The position numbers and the translations under genes are program-made. The notes under the pieces are model-generated. The model had not been told where the DNA came from, searched no databases, and saw only the letters and a list, made by a program, of their open reading frames with translations. From positions 3,051,001 to 3,115,000 of the forward strand of contig NZ_CP064356.1 of assembly GCF_018141545.1 (NCBI RefSeq): a stretch of DNA of 64,000 nt. The letters run 5' to 3'. Positions within the stretch are counted from its first letter, which is position 1. Every line of letters starts with the position of its first letter. The stretch comes from Miltoncostaea oceani (GTDB lineage Bacteria; Actinomycetota; Thermoleophilia; Miltoncostaeales; Miltoncostaeaceae). Shown here piece by piece: positions 49,115 to 56,618 of this stretch.

Positions 49115-50052
49115 CGCCCGCTGGCCGACGGAACCAGCCGAGCACCGAGGCCGCCCACCACGCCGAGGCCCGCCGCGAGCAGGCACGGGCGCAGCTCGAG
49201 AAGGCATGCGACGAGCTCCGCAGCTCCGAAGGCTGGCAACGCTTCGCCAAGGCCCGGGCGCTGCTGCGCGGCTACTCCCTCAACAACACCCTCCTGATCC
49301 TCACCCAGCGGCCCGAGGCGACCACCGTCGCGAGCTTCCGCCACTGGACAGAACTCGGCCGGCAGGTCCGTCGCGGCGAGCGGGCCCTCCGGATCTGGGC
49401 GCCGTCGGTCCGACGGGAGCGCGACGAGGCAACAGGCGAGGAGACCGCCGCGGTGCGGGCCTTCGTGCTGCTTCCGGTGTTCGACATCTCCCAGACCGAC
49501 GGCCCCCCGCTCCCCGAACCGCCGCCAATGCGACCCCTCTCGGGCGACTCGCACACCCACCTGCTTGCCGGGCTCGAGCGGCAGGCGGCAGACGCCGGAT
49601 ACGCCGTCGAGCGCCACGACGCCATGCCCGGCGACGCCGAAGGCTTCGTCGATCACCGCCGCAAAGTGATCGCGCTGTCGGCCGCGCTCGCACCGAACGG
49701 GCAGGTCGCCGTGCTAGTCCATGAGCTCGCCCACGTCCACGGCGCCCGCTACGCCGAGTTCGGCCGGCCCGGCGCCGAGGTGGTGGCTGAGACCGCTGCC
49801 TTCGTCGCGCTATCGGCGGCGCGACTCGACATCAGCGGGCAGGCAATCCCCTACGTGTCCGGGTGGGCCGACGCAGCGCCGAAGGAGATCGCCGGCTACG
49901 CAGAAGCCGTCCACCGGATCGCCATAGTGCTCGAACGGGGGTTGGGGTTTGACGCCCGCCTCGAGCGAACGGCGGTCGTCGACCGGCGACGAGAGGATCC
50001 GGCACCGCGGGGCCGGCCGAGGCGCGCTCGCGGTGTCGATCGAGTGGGGTAG
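49111..50052 (+). CDS. ArdC-like ssDNA-binding protein with metalloprotease domain
   Basis: A 313-residue protein. The N-terminal ~130 residues (SEGWQRFAKARALLRGYSLNNTLLIL, then a ...FRHWTELGRQVRRGERAL segment) match the ArdC/LtrC single-strand DNA-binding domain. The C-terminal half has a zinc-protease site VLVHELAHVHG. ArdC-type proteins travel with conjugating DNA and protect it from restriction. GTG at 49111 overlaps the coupling protein stop and follows AGGAGG. It is the last transfer gene. Confidence 0.85.
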   Translation: MTPAGRRNQPSTEAAHHAEARREQARAQLEKACDELRSSEGWQRFAKARALLRGYSLNNTLLILTQRPEATTVASFRHWTELGRQVRRGERALRIWAPSVRRERDEATGEETAAVRAFVLLPVFDISQTDGPPLPEPPPMRPLSGDSHTHLLAGLERQAADAGYAVERHDAMPGDAEGFVDHRRKVIALSAALAPNGQVAVLVHELAHVHGARYAEFGRPGAEVVAETAAFVALSAARLDISGQAIPYVSGWADAAPKEIAGYAEAVHRIAIVLERGLGFDARLERTAVVDRRREDPAPRGRPRRARGVDRVG

Positions 50053-50194
50053 CGTCACGACCACCCCGCGATCCGAGAGGGGCTGGGGTGTTAGAGCTAA
50101 ACCCGCCCCTTCCGCGTGGGGTGCCCGTTCGGTCCGACGCGCGCAACCTCGCCGCGGCTCCGGGCTTGGTCCAGCGACAGGTACTCGTCGCCCA

Positions 50195-50995
50195 TCACGG
50201 CTTCAGTCGCCAGCCACGCCCGAGAAGCGCGACCGCAACCGCGCCGAGGGCGATCGCGACGGCGACGGCGACGGGGAGCGAGGCAGCGAGGCTGGTCTCC
50301 TGAACGCCGGTCAACCCGAAGCGGGTCGCGTCCACGAGGTAGTAGATGGGGTCGAGGTGCGTCAGCGTCGCCCACGGCTCGGAGAGCCGCTCGACCGAGT
50401 AGAAGACCCCTCCTACGAGCGCGAGCGGTGCGATCACGAGATTCGCGACGAAGGCGTGCTGGTCGAAGCTGTCGGCGTAGAGGCCGGTGATCACCCCGAG
50501 GGCGCTGAAGATGATCCCTGTGAGCGCCAGGGCGATCGCGGCGACGGCCGGCCGGTGCAGCCCATCGGCGAAGGGAAGCGCGATGGCGGCGACCGCCGCG
50601 GCCGCGAGCCACCCCCGCACGAGGCCGCCCGCCATGTAGCTCACGGCGATCTCGGCCGACCGCAGGGGGCTGGTCAGGATGTCCTCGATGTAGCCCTCGT
50701 TCTTGGCCTGGAAGAGGCTCGTCGAGGTGTTCGCGAACGCCTGGCCGGCGACGGTCATCACGAGGAGGCCCGGCAGGATGAACGACAGGTACGAGACACC
50801 GTCCACCTGCTGGAGACGATCGCCGAGCGCAACACCGAAGATCGCCAGGAAGAGCAGGGCCGTCGCGACCGCGGGCAGGATCGTCTGGGTCCAGAGCCGG
50901 AGCACCCGACGCACCTCACGTCCGGCGAGGGCGGCGGTGCCGCGCAGCGAGGCGCTCCTGAGGGATTGGGAATCGTGGGAACTCTCGTCCATCAC
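50195..50995 (-). CDS. ABC-2 type transporter permease
   Basis: A 266-residue ABC-2 permease with about six membrane helices. VSYLSFILPGLLVMTVAGQAF, KNEGYIEDILTSPLRSAEI and LDPIYYLVDATRFGLTG are typical of the drug/lipid-exporting DrrB/NodJ-type family. It overlaps the ATPase gene by four bases, and the two make a complete exporter. The substrate is unknown. A 142-base gap without a gene separates it from the end of the transfer genes. Confidence 0.88.
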   Translation of the reverse strand: MMDESSHDSQSLRSASLRGTAALAGREVRRVLRLWTQTILPAVATALLFLAIFGVALGDRLQQVDGVSYLSFILPGLLVMTVAGQAFANTSTSLFQAKNEGYIEDILTSPLRSAEIAVSYMAGGLVRGWLAAAAVAAIALPFADGLHRPAVAAIALALTGIIFSALGVITGLYADSFDQHAFVANLVIAPLALVGGVFYSVERLSEPWATLTHLDPIYYLVDATRFGLTGVQETSLAASLPVAVAVAIALGAVAVALLGRGWRLKP

Positions 50996-51747
50996 CGCAT
51001 CGCCGCCAGGTAGGCGTCCTCGAGGCGGGCCCCGCCGAAGCGCTCGCCGAGCTGCGCGGCCGTGCCCTCGGCGAGGATGCGGCCATCGCGGATGAAGGCG
51101 ATCCGCTCGCAGAGCTCCTCAGCCTCCTCGAGGTAGTGGGTGGTGAGGAGCACCGTCGTCCGCTCGTCGCGGTGGAGGCGGCCGAGATAGGCCCAAAGCT
51201 CGTGGCGCAGGGCGAGGTCGACGCCGGCAGTGGGCTCATCGAGGATCACCAGACGGGGGCGATGGACGAGCGCGCGCGCGATCAGAAGGCGCCGGCGCAT
51301 ACCGCCCGAGAGGCGATTGGGCCCCGAGCCGGCCTTCGAGGCGAGGTCGAAAGCACCGAGCAGCTCCTCCGCGCGCTCCTCAGCTTCGGCGGTGGCCATC
51401 CCGAAGTAGCGGCCGTGGTAGGAGAGCACCTGGCGCACCGACAGGAAGCGGTCGAGGTGGATCTCCTGCGGGGCGAGCCCCACCAGCAGCCTGGCGCGGC
51501 GCTGATCGGCTACGGCATCGTGGCCGAAGATGCGGATATGTCCGCGGGGCGCCCGCACGAGGCCCGTGATCATCCCGATCAGCGTCGTCTTGCCGGAGCC
51601 GTTGGGACCGAGAAGGCCGTAGAAGGCGCCCGCCGGGACGCGCAGGTCGAGCCCCCGTAACGCCACAGTGCCGTCGTCGTAGACCTTCGCGAGGCCCTCG
51701 ACGGTCAGCGCGGCTGCCGCAGTCGGGGTGTCGCGGTCGCTGATCAC
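50992..51747 (-). CDS. ABC transporter ATP-binding protein
   Basis: A 251-residue ABC ATPase: Walker A LLGPNGSGKTTLIGM, signature NRLSGGMRRRLLIARAL, Walker B RLVILDEPTAGVD, and the H-loop LLTTHYLEE. These are all intact and of the DrrA/CcmA-like ABC-2 class. GTG at 51747 is taken as start; no strong ribosome binding site is seen. It is divergent from the thioredoxin gene and forms an exporter with the downstream permease. Confidence 0.92.
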   Translation of the reverse strand: MISDRDTPTAAAALTVEGLAKVYDDGTVALRGLDLRVPAGAFYGLLGPNGSGKTTLIGMITGLVRAPRGHIRIFGHDAVADQRRARLLVGLAPQEIHLDRFLSVRQVLSYHGRYFGMATAEAEERAEELLGAFDLASKAGSGPNRLSGGMRRRLLIARALVHRPRLVILDEPTAGVDLALRHELWAYLGRLHRDERTTVLLTTHYLEEAEELCERIAFIRDGRILAEGTAAQLGERFGGARLEDAYLAAMR

Positions 51748-51848
51748 GGGGGATCCATTCAAGATTTTCCTTGACTGTCTGGCAGACCGACGAAGGCGAC
51801 GTTGCACCCCCGAAAGGCGGACAGTCGGCCCGGTAGAGGTTACCGTCT

Positions 51849-51865
51849 ACTACGGGCGACGTAAT
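51849..51865 (+). promoter_or_regulatory. BlaI-type operator before the thioredoxin-ccdA operon
   Basis: ACTACG-GGCGA-CGTAAT, 17 bases, one mismatch from the symmetric pattern ACTACG-N5-CGTAGT seen at 56109 and with changes at 54861. It ends 12 bases before the thioredoxin ATG, so a bound repressor would block transcription or translation start. Confidence 0.55.
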
Positions 51866-51877
51866 AAGGTTGGTTGG

Positions 51878-52507
51878 ATGCCCCCCGACACGCCATCCGG
51901 CGAGCTCGAGCCCGCCGAGAGGGAGGGGCCCGCCCGCCGGATACTTTTTGCCGTCCTGGCAGCGCTGCTGGTGGGCGGCTTCGTCACCCTCCTCGTCGTC
52001 GGCCTCACGGCCGGCAAGGTCGACACCAGCATCGACGATGCGATCGCCCGAGGGGAACTCGAGGAGGCGCCGGGATTCACCCTCCCGGTGCTCGCCAACG
52101 GCGACGCCCTCGGGAAGCGCAACGGCGAGCCCTTTTCGCTCTCGGAGCTTCGCGGACGCCCGGTCGTCCTGAACTTCTGGGCCTCCTGGTGCGACCCCTG
52201 CAAGCGCGAAGCGCCGATCCTCGAAGGCGCCTGGAGGGCAGGCAGGGGGCGGGGCCTGGTCGTGCTCGGACTGGACATCCAGGACCTGAAGGGCAACGCG
52301 CTCGACTTCATCGTCGAGTACCGCCAGACCTACCCGCACGTCCGCGACACGAGTGACAAGAGCTATCGCGACTATGGGCTCACCGGAGTGCCGGAGACGT
52401 TCTTCATCGACCGCGCAGGCCGCGTCCGAGTCCACTGGGTGGGTGAGATCGACGCCCAGCAGATCGCGCAAGGGATGGAGTTGATCCTGGGCAGCTCGGG
52501 GCCGTGA
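51878..52507 (+). CDS. membrane-anchored thioredoxin-like protein (TlpA/ResA/CcmG type)
   Basis: A 209-residue protein with one N-terminal helix (ILFAVLAALLVGGFVTLLVVGL, ~24-45). An extracytoplasmic thioredoxin domain follows with NFWASWCDPCKREAP (CxxC), a central GLDIQDLKGNAL insertion, and cis-Pro GVPETFFID. It should reduce disulphides outside the membrane, in cytochrome c maturation or copper-protein assembly, taking electrons from the CcdA protein encoded next with a four-base overlap. Confidence 0.9.
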   Translation: MPPDTPSGELEPAEREGPARRILFAVLAALLVGGFVTLLVVGLTAGKVDTSIDDAIARGELEEAPGFTLPVLANGDALGKRNGEPFSLSELRGRPVVLNFWASWCDPCKREAPILEGAWRAGRGRGLVVLGLDIQDLKGNALDFIVEYRQTYPHVRDTSDKSYRDYGLTGVPETFFIDRAGRVRVHWVGEIDAQQIAQGMELILGSSGP

Positions 52508-53223
52508 GCGAGCTCGGGGTGACGGCGTTCGCCGTCGCCTTCACCGGTGGGGTCCTCTCGTTCCTGTCTCCCTGCGTCCTCGCCCTGGTGCCCGGCTATC
52601 TCGCCTTCATCTCCGGGGTCTCGGTCGAGAGGCTCGCTCACCAGCGCCGGGCCGTCGTCGTCCCGACCCTCGCGTTCATCGGCGGCTTCGCGATCGTGTT
52701 CACCCTCCTCGGCGCGGGCATCGGAGGCACGAGCGCGCTCCTGAAGGGCGAGCGACGCGGCCTCGAACTGGTCGGAGGGGCGCTCCTTGTCATCCTCGGG
52801 CTGGTCGTCGTCCTTGGTCCACGCCTCGGGGTCGGTCAGCGCGAGTGGAGCCCTCTGGCATGGGCGCGCGGACGCGGCGGACGCATAGGGGGAGGCCTTC
52901 TCACCGGAGTCGTCTTCGCGATCGGCTGGACCCCCTGCATCGGACCGATCCTCGGGGGGATCCTGACATTCGCCGCCACCGGGCAGAGCCCGAGCGGTGG
53001 GGCGGCGCTACTGCTCACCTACTCCGCAGGACTCGGCGTGCCGTTCCTCGTGACGAGCCTCGCCTTCGACCGGGCGGTCGGCGTGTTCGGACGCGTCCGC
53101 CGAGCCGGTGCAGCCCTGTCCCTCGTCTCGGGTGCCGGGCTCGTCGCAATGGGGCTGCTCGTGGCCTCCGGCCAGCTGGCGGTCATCACGCGCGAGCTGT
53201 CGCGTTTCAACCAGTTCGGCTGA
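52504..53223 (+). CDS. ccdA: CcdA/DsbD-like thiol-disulphide electron transporter
   Basis: A 239-residue, six-helix membrane protein. The two redox cysteines are visible in LSFLSPCVLALVPGYLAF and AIGWTPCIGPILGGIL, in the usual two-fold repeat. It moves electrons from cytoplasmic thioredoxin to extracytoplasmic partners such as the thioredoxin-like protein encoded upstream. It is convergent with the BNR lipoprotein gene (12 bases between stops). Confidence 0.93.
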   Translation: MSELGVTAFAVAFTGGVLSFLSPCVLALVPGYLAFISGVSVERLAHQRRAVVVPTLAFIGGFAIVFTLLGAGIGGTSALLKGERRGLELVGGALLVILGLVVVLGPRLGVGQREWSPLAWARGRGGRIGGGLLTGVVFAIGWTPCIGPILGGILTFAATGQSPSGGAALLLTYSAGLGVPFLVTSLAFDRAVGVFGRVRRAGAALSLVSGAGLVAMGLLVASGQLAVITRELSRFNQFG

Positions 53224-53235
53224 GCGCGGGCACTC

Positions 53236-54147
53236 CTACGCACCCTCATCGACAGCCGACCAGGTACGGGCGGCATCGCCCGTGGTATAGACACGCCCGT
53301 CATCGCCCACGGCATAGGCACGGCGCGGATCGCTGGGGTCGATCGCCACTGCAGCCACGCCGGCGTCTGTGAACGCCGACTCCCAGTTGTCGCCACCGTC
53401 GCGGGAGACGATCACTCCCGGCTGACCGCCCGCCAGCACGAGACGCGACTGACGAGGCACCGCGGCCACCGACACGATCCCCTGACCCTCGATACCGACG
53501 CGGAACCCGCTCCCGCCGTCGGCGCTCACGAGTAGTCCCTGGCTGGGGTCCGCGACGAAGAGGGTGCCGTCAGAGGTCAGCGCCATCCCGAAGACGCTCG
53601 GCCCGACCTGCGTCGAGGCGAGCGCAAACGAGGCGCCGCCATCCCTGGATCGGTAGAGCCCCTGGCCGGCGACGGCGGCGACAATCTCCTTGGGCCGATC
53701 GGGCCTCACCGCGAAACCGTGCAGATCAAGGCCCGGAAGGCCCTCGGGGCGAACGGACTCCCATGTCGCGCCGTCGTCGTCGGATCGCTCGAGCACCTCG
53801 TGGCCAGCGACCCAGAGGGGGGCGCCCTCGGCAGCGCTGGCGAGATTCATCGCGTCATCGCCCTCGAGGTCGGCGAGGCCCCAGCTGCGCCCGGCGTCGG
53901 CAGACACGTAGAGACCCTTGTGGAGCCCCAGTAGAAGGCGGGCAGGATCATCTCGATCGACGATCAGGCTATGGACGTGGCTGTCTCCGAGGATCGAGGC
54001 CAGCGAGCCGGGCGAGGACGCCTCGGCGCCTGCGGTCGAGTCGGAGCCGCCGCACGCGGCGAGGCCGACGGCGCCAACGAGCGCAAGCGCACCTGAGGCG
54101 ACGATCCGACGAAGCCCCCGCCCGCGGGGTCCTCCAATCATGCGCAC
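53236..54147 (-). CDS. lipoprotein with BNR/sialidase-like beta-propeller (F510_1955-type)
   Basis: A 303-residue lipoprotein. The signal ends in the lipobox LAAC (~residue 32). The mature protein has repeated Asp-box-like elements (SADAGRSWG, SDDDGATWE, SRDGGASF, SRDGGDNWE, TGDAARTWS) that form a beta-propeller, as in F510_1955-type glycosylhydrolase-like proteins often found near copper and thiol genes. The enzymatic role is unproven. It follows the SCO1 gene on the same strand by 45 bases. Confidence 0.82.
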   Translation of the reverse strand: MRMIGGPRGRGLRRIVASGALALVGAVGLAACGGSDSTAGAEASSPGSLASILGDSHVHSLIVDRDDPARLLLGLHKGLYVSADAGRSWGLADLEGDDAMNLASAAEGAPLWVAGHEVLERSDDDGATWESVRPEGLPGLDLHGFAVRPDRPKEIVAAVAGQGLYRSRDGGASFALASTQVGPSVFGMALTSDGTLFVADPSQGLLVSADGGSGFRVGIEGQGIVSVAAVPRQSRLVLAGGQPGVIVSRDGGDNWESAFTDAGVAAVAIDPSDPRRAYAVGDDGRVYTTGDAARTWSAVDEGA

Positions 54148-54192
54148 ATCGAGCCTCCGTGTTCGGACGACCAGTCGGGCCGCACCCGCCGC

Positions 54193-54858
54193 TCACCGCT
54201 CATCGAGCAGCGCCAACGAGATGTCGTGGACGAGGTTGGCGGCGCTGAGGTCCACTCCGGCATGCTGGGTCGCCAGCCAGCGACCGCTGCGGCTGTAGAT
54301 CCGCACCGGCGCCGAGTGGGTGTCCGCGTCGCCGCTCTCGAGGGCGGAGAGCACCTGGTACTCCTTCCAGACCCGCCGCAGCTCGGCCTCGGGGCGATTG
54401 AGGTAGCGGATCTCGCCGACGGCGCGGTGGCGGTTGAGGAATGTCCTCACGCTCCCGCGCGAGTCATCGCGAGGGCTCGCGCTCACCGCCAGGGCGACGA
54501 CGTCCCTCCGATCCTCGGGGGTCAGTCTGCGAAGGGCCTCGCCGACCTGGGAGGCGATCAGGGGGCACGCCGCGGTGCACCGGCTCTCGAGGAGGGTCAG
54601 CACGACGACGCGCCCGCGTTGATCGGACATCCGCACAAGCTCGCCGCTGAGGGCGTCACGCAGCGCGAAGTCCGCGGCGTCGAAGTCCGCCGAGGGGGCA
54701 TTGCCGCGAAACCGCTCCGTGTTGACGTCCGCATCAGCGCTTCGACCTGCGCCCCCGCCCCCGCCGAGCACCGCGCCCGCCAAGGCGACGATGCCCAGCA
54801 TCAGGGCGGCGAGTGCGACGATCAACAGGGATGTAATTCCTGGTCGGCGTCGAAGCAT
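54193..54858 (-). CDS. SCO1/SenC-family copper chaperone
   Basis: A 221-residue membrane-anchored thioredoxin-fold protein with one N-terminal helix (ITSLLIVALAALMLGIVALAG). The copper site is CxxxC in LESRCTAACPLI and a distal His in DTHSAPVRIY, as in SCO1. It delivers copper to cytochrome oxidase or acts as a thiol reductant. Its ATG lies three bases from a BlaI-type operator, so it is probably under BlaI control together with the thioredoxin and small membrane genes. Confidence 0.88.
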   Translation of the reverse strand: MLRRRPGITSLLIVALAALMLGIVALAGAVLGGGGGAGRSADADVNTERFRGNAPSADFDAADFALRDALSGELVRMSDQRGRVVVLTLLESRCTAACPLIASQVGEALRRLTPEDRRDVVALAVSASPRDDSRGSVRTFLNRHRAVGEIRYLNRPEAELRRVWKEYQVLSALESGDADTHSAPVRIYSRSGRWLATQHAGVDLSAANLVHDISLALLDER

Positions 54859-54860
54859 CT

Positions 54861-54877
54861 ACTACGCAGCGTATAGT
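54861..54877 (-). promoter_or_regulatory. BlaI-type operator before the SCO1 gene
   Basis: ACTACG-CAGCG-TATAGT, 17 bases, sharing spacing and outer bases (ACTA ... TAGT) with the perfect palindrome at 56109-56125. It lies two bases upstream of the start codon and overlaps a TACTAT box that could be the -10. Confidence 0.5.
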
Positions 54878-54879
54878 AT

Positions 54880-55620
54880 TTATCGCTTTAGAGGGCGTGG
54901 ACAAGCGTCCCTGGCGCACGTACCCCTCGGGACACCGGCGGGCTTCGCCGGCGGGAACCGAGACCGGACCTCAGGTCCTCCCACACAGGAGCACCTGACT
55001 CCAGTACCCAGGCCGTTACGGCGTTCGGTGTGGAACGCGAACCCGACGCTCTCGAGAAGCGGCCGAGCATCTTCCAGGGGACCCGGCCCGACCAGCGGGA
55101 GAACCCGCTCGAGAACCCGCCACCCCCGCCGGTAGAGCCCACCGAACCGGGTGGCCGGGGCGCTGTGGACGACCACCACGAGCCGGCCGCCGGGACGTAG
55201 CACCCGCCGGACTTCCTCCAGCGCCGCCACAGCGTTCTCGCGCTCGAGGAGGTGGAGAAAGTACCCGCTCGCCACGAGGTCGAAGGTCCCGCCGGGGTAC
55301 GGCAGCCGGCGCGCGTCGGCGCGGCCACGCTGACCCGAGAGCGATCCTCGAAGGGCGCCAGGCACCTCCGCGCCCGGGCGAGCATCGCCGCGGAGCGTCG
55401 ACGGCCACGAGCTCGACCGGTGGATCGCCCCGGTCCAGCATCGCCGCTGCGAGGGCGCCGGTGCCGGACGCGAGGTCGAGAACCCGCAGGCCGCCGAGTG
55501 GCCCCGCGAGACAGGCGGCAGTCCTGAGGGCACGTCGCTCGAGCAGGAGCTGGAGGTCGTAGGCGGCGCGGTCCGCTCGAAGAGGCGGTCAAGGCGCAGC
55601 TGGTCGGACGCCGTCGTCAC
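54880..55620 (-). pseudogene. SAM-dependent methyltransferase with three frameshifts
   Basis: Pieces of one class I methyltransferase appear in different frames in the right order. First comes VTTASDQLRLDRLFERTA, then the motif I segment LRVLDLASGTGALAAAML, then AAMLARARRCLAPFEDRSRV, then YPGGTFDLVASGYFLHLLER and VRRVLRPGGRLVVVVHSAP. At least three frame changes are needed (near 55.56, 55.41 and 55.30 kb). It is in an operon behind the two small membrane genes (GTGA overlap at 55620). It is either a true pseudogene or poorly sequenced. Confidence 0.75.
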
Positions 55621-55865
55621 GGGCGTCGAGTGGAGGCAATCTGCGCGGCGCGGCCTCCGGTCGAGGCGTCCCGCTCGAGCGCGACGATCCGCTCCTGCAC
55701 CCGCGCACGATCGGCCCTGAGCTCTGCCAGGTTCTCGGCGGCCCCCGGTGTCCGCGAGCGGCTCGAAGAGCAGCCGTCGCGCCCGCGACGTCGCTGGATC
55801 ACGCTCATCAGAGGGCACGCCGCGACGCCGACAAGGACCGCGGCGACCAGCAGGGCGGTCGCCAT
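55617..55865 (-). CDS. small membrane protein with ACPL motif and coiled coil
   Basis: An 82-residue protein with an N-terminal helix ending in a Cys-Pro (TALLVAAVLVGVAACPLMSVIQ). A basic Cys/Ser-rich linker and a C-terminal coiled coil (LAELRADRARVQERIVALERD) follow. It resembles the preceding 73-residue protein in plan and ACPL sequence, so the two are probably paralogues. It is coupled to that gene by an ATGA overlap. A metal or thiol role is suggested by context only. Confidence 0.6.
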   Translation of the reverse strand: MATALLVAAVLVGVAACPLMSVIQRRRGRDGCSSSRSRTPGAAENLAELRADRARVQERIVALERDASTGGRAAQIASTRRP

Positions 55866-56086
55866 CAGCGCTCCACCGTCTCGGGTACGCCCCGCGCCTC
55901 GAGCTCCGCGATCCGCCCGTCGAGGCGGGCCGACTCGGCCCTGAGGGTGCCGACGTCGTCCCCGGAGTTTCGGTCGGCGTTCGCGCTCTTCTTGCCACCC
56001 ATCATCCCCCGGCCCATCAACATCATCATCAGCACCATCCCGAGGGGGCACGCCAGCACTGCGAGGCTCAGCAGGATTCCCTCCAT
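55865..56086 (-). CDS. methionine-rich small membrane protein
   Basis: A 73-residue protein. The helix ILLSLAVLACPLGMVLMMMLMG is followed by RGMMGGKKS and a short coiled coil (LRAESARLDGRIAELEA). Clusters of Met plus one Cys near a membrane helix recall copper-binding sequences. GGGAGG precedes the ATG at 56086. It heads an operon and lies 23 bases from a perfect BlaI-type palindrome. Relation to DUF2933-like proteins is possible. Confidence 0.62.
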   Translation of the reverse strand: MEGILLSLAVLACPLGMVLMMMLMGRGMMGGKKSANADRNSGDDVGTLRAESARLDGRIAELEARGVPETVER

Positions 56087-56108
56087 CGTCGACCTCCCGT
56101 TGATTTCA

Positions 56109-56125
56109 ACTACGCGACGCGTAGT
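56109..56125. promoter_or_regulatory. perfect BlaI-type operator in the divergent blaI promoter region
   Basis: ACTACGCG-A-CGCGTAGT is a perfect 17-base palindrome between the divergent small-membrane operon and the BlaI gene, where BlaI/MecI/CopY-type operators (ACTACA-like half-sites) normally lie. TACTAT at 56134-56139 may be the -10 for blaI. Confidence 0.7.
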
Positions 56126-56186
56126 CATCAGGGTACTATCCCGGCTGTCGTTGTCCAGCCAGCAGGCTCGGAGTACCGTCGACCCG

Positions 56187-56618
56187 ATGCGCGAGCAGTC
56201 ACAGGGCGGGACGCCTGCCCAGTCCCACGAGCCCGACGCAAGCCCATCCTCACCGCTCGGGAGCCTCCAGCGAGCAATCCTGGAGGAGCTGTGGACGGCG
56301 GGGGAGTCGTCGGTTCGCGAGGTCGTCGCCTTGCTCGAGGCCCGGGCGAACACGCGGGCCTACACCACCGTCCTCACGGTCATGATCCGTCTCCACGCTC
56401 GGGGGTTGTTGATACGCCGACGCGAGGGCCGGCGCGATCTGTACCTGGCAGCGGTCGACCCGACGGGCCTGTCGGCTGCCCTCTCACGTGAGGCGGTCGA
56501 CCGGCTGATCGATGCGCACGGCGACGAGGCGCTTGCCGCCTTCGCCGCCAGGATGCGCGACGGTGATCCGGCAGATCTGGTCCGACTACGTGAGCTGCTG
56601 AATCGCGAGGACCTATGA
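56187..56618 (+). CDS. blaI: BlaI/MecI/CopY-family repressor
   Basis: A 143-residue winged-helix repressor: GSLQRAILEELWTAGESSVREVV, then the recognition helix region RAYTTVLTVMIRLHARGLL with RREGRRDLYLAAV as wing, then a dimerisation tail. It overlaps the M56 protease gene by four bases. In beta-lactam systems the membrane protease causes cleavage of BlaI; in mycobacteria and CopY-like cases it responds to metal. The three ACTACG-type operators in this window are its likely targets. Confidence 0.92.
   Translation: MREQSQGGTPAQSHEPDASPSSPLGSLQRAILEELWTAGESSVREVVALLEARANTRAYTTVLTVMIRLHARGLLIRRREGRRDLYLAAVDPTGLSAALSREAVDRLIDAHGDEALAAFAARMRDGDPADLVRLRELLNREDL

Larger units (their letters stand above)
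33893..50052. mobile_element. tyrosine-integrase conjugative element with type IV secretion genes
   Basis: A minus-strand integration operon (double-HTH protein, IclR regulator, lysozyme-like protein, excisionase-like protein, integrase; 33.9-37.7 kb) diverges from plus-strand transfer genes (37.8-50.05 kb) encoding VirB8-, VirB6-, SCO6880-, VirB4- and VirD4-like proteins and an ArdC-like protein. This is the composition of an actinobacterial ICE with a true type IV secretion system. Borders given are the outermost element genes; I could not find flanking direct repeats. No relaxase is evident. Confidence 0.65.
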
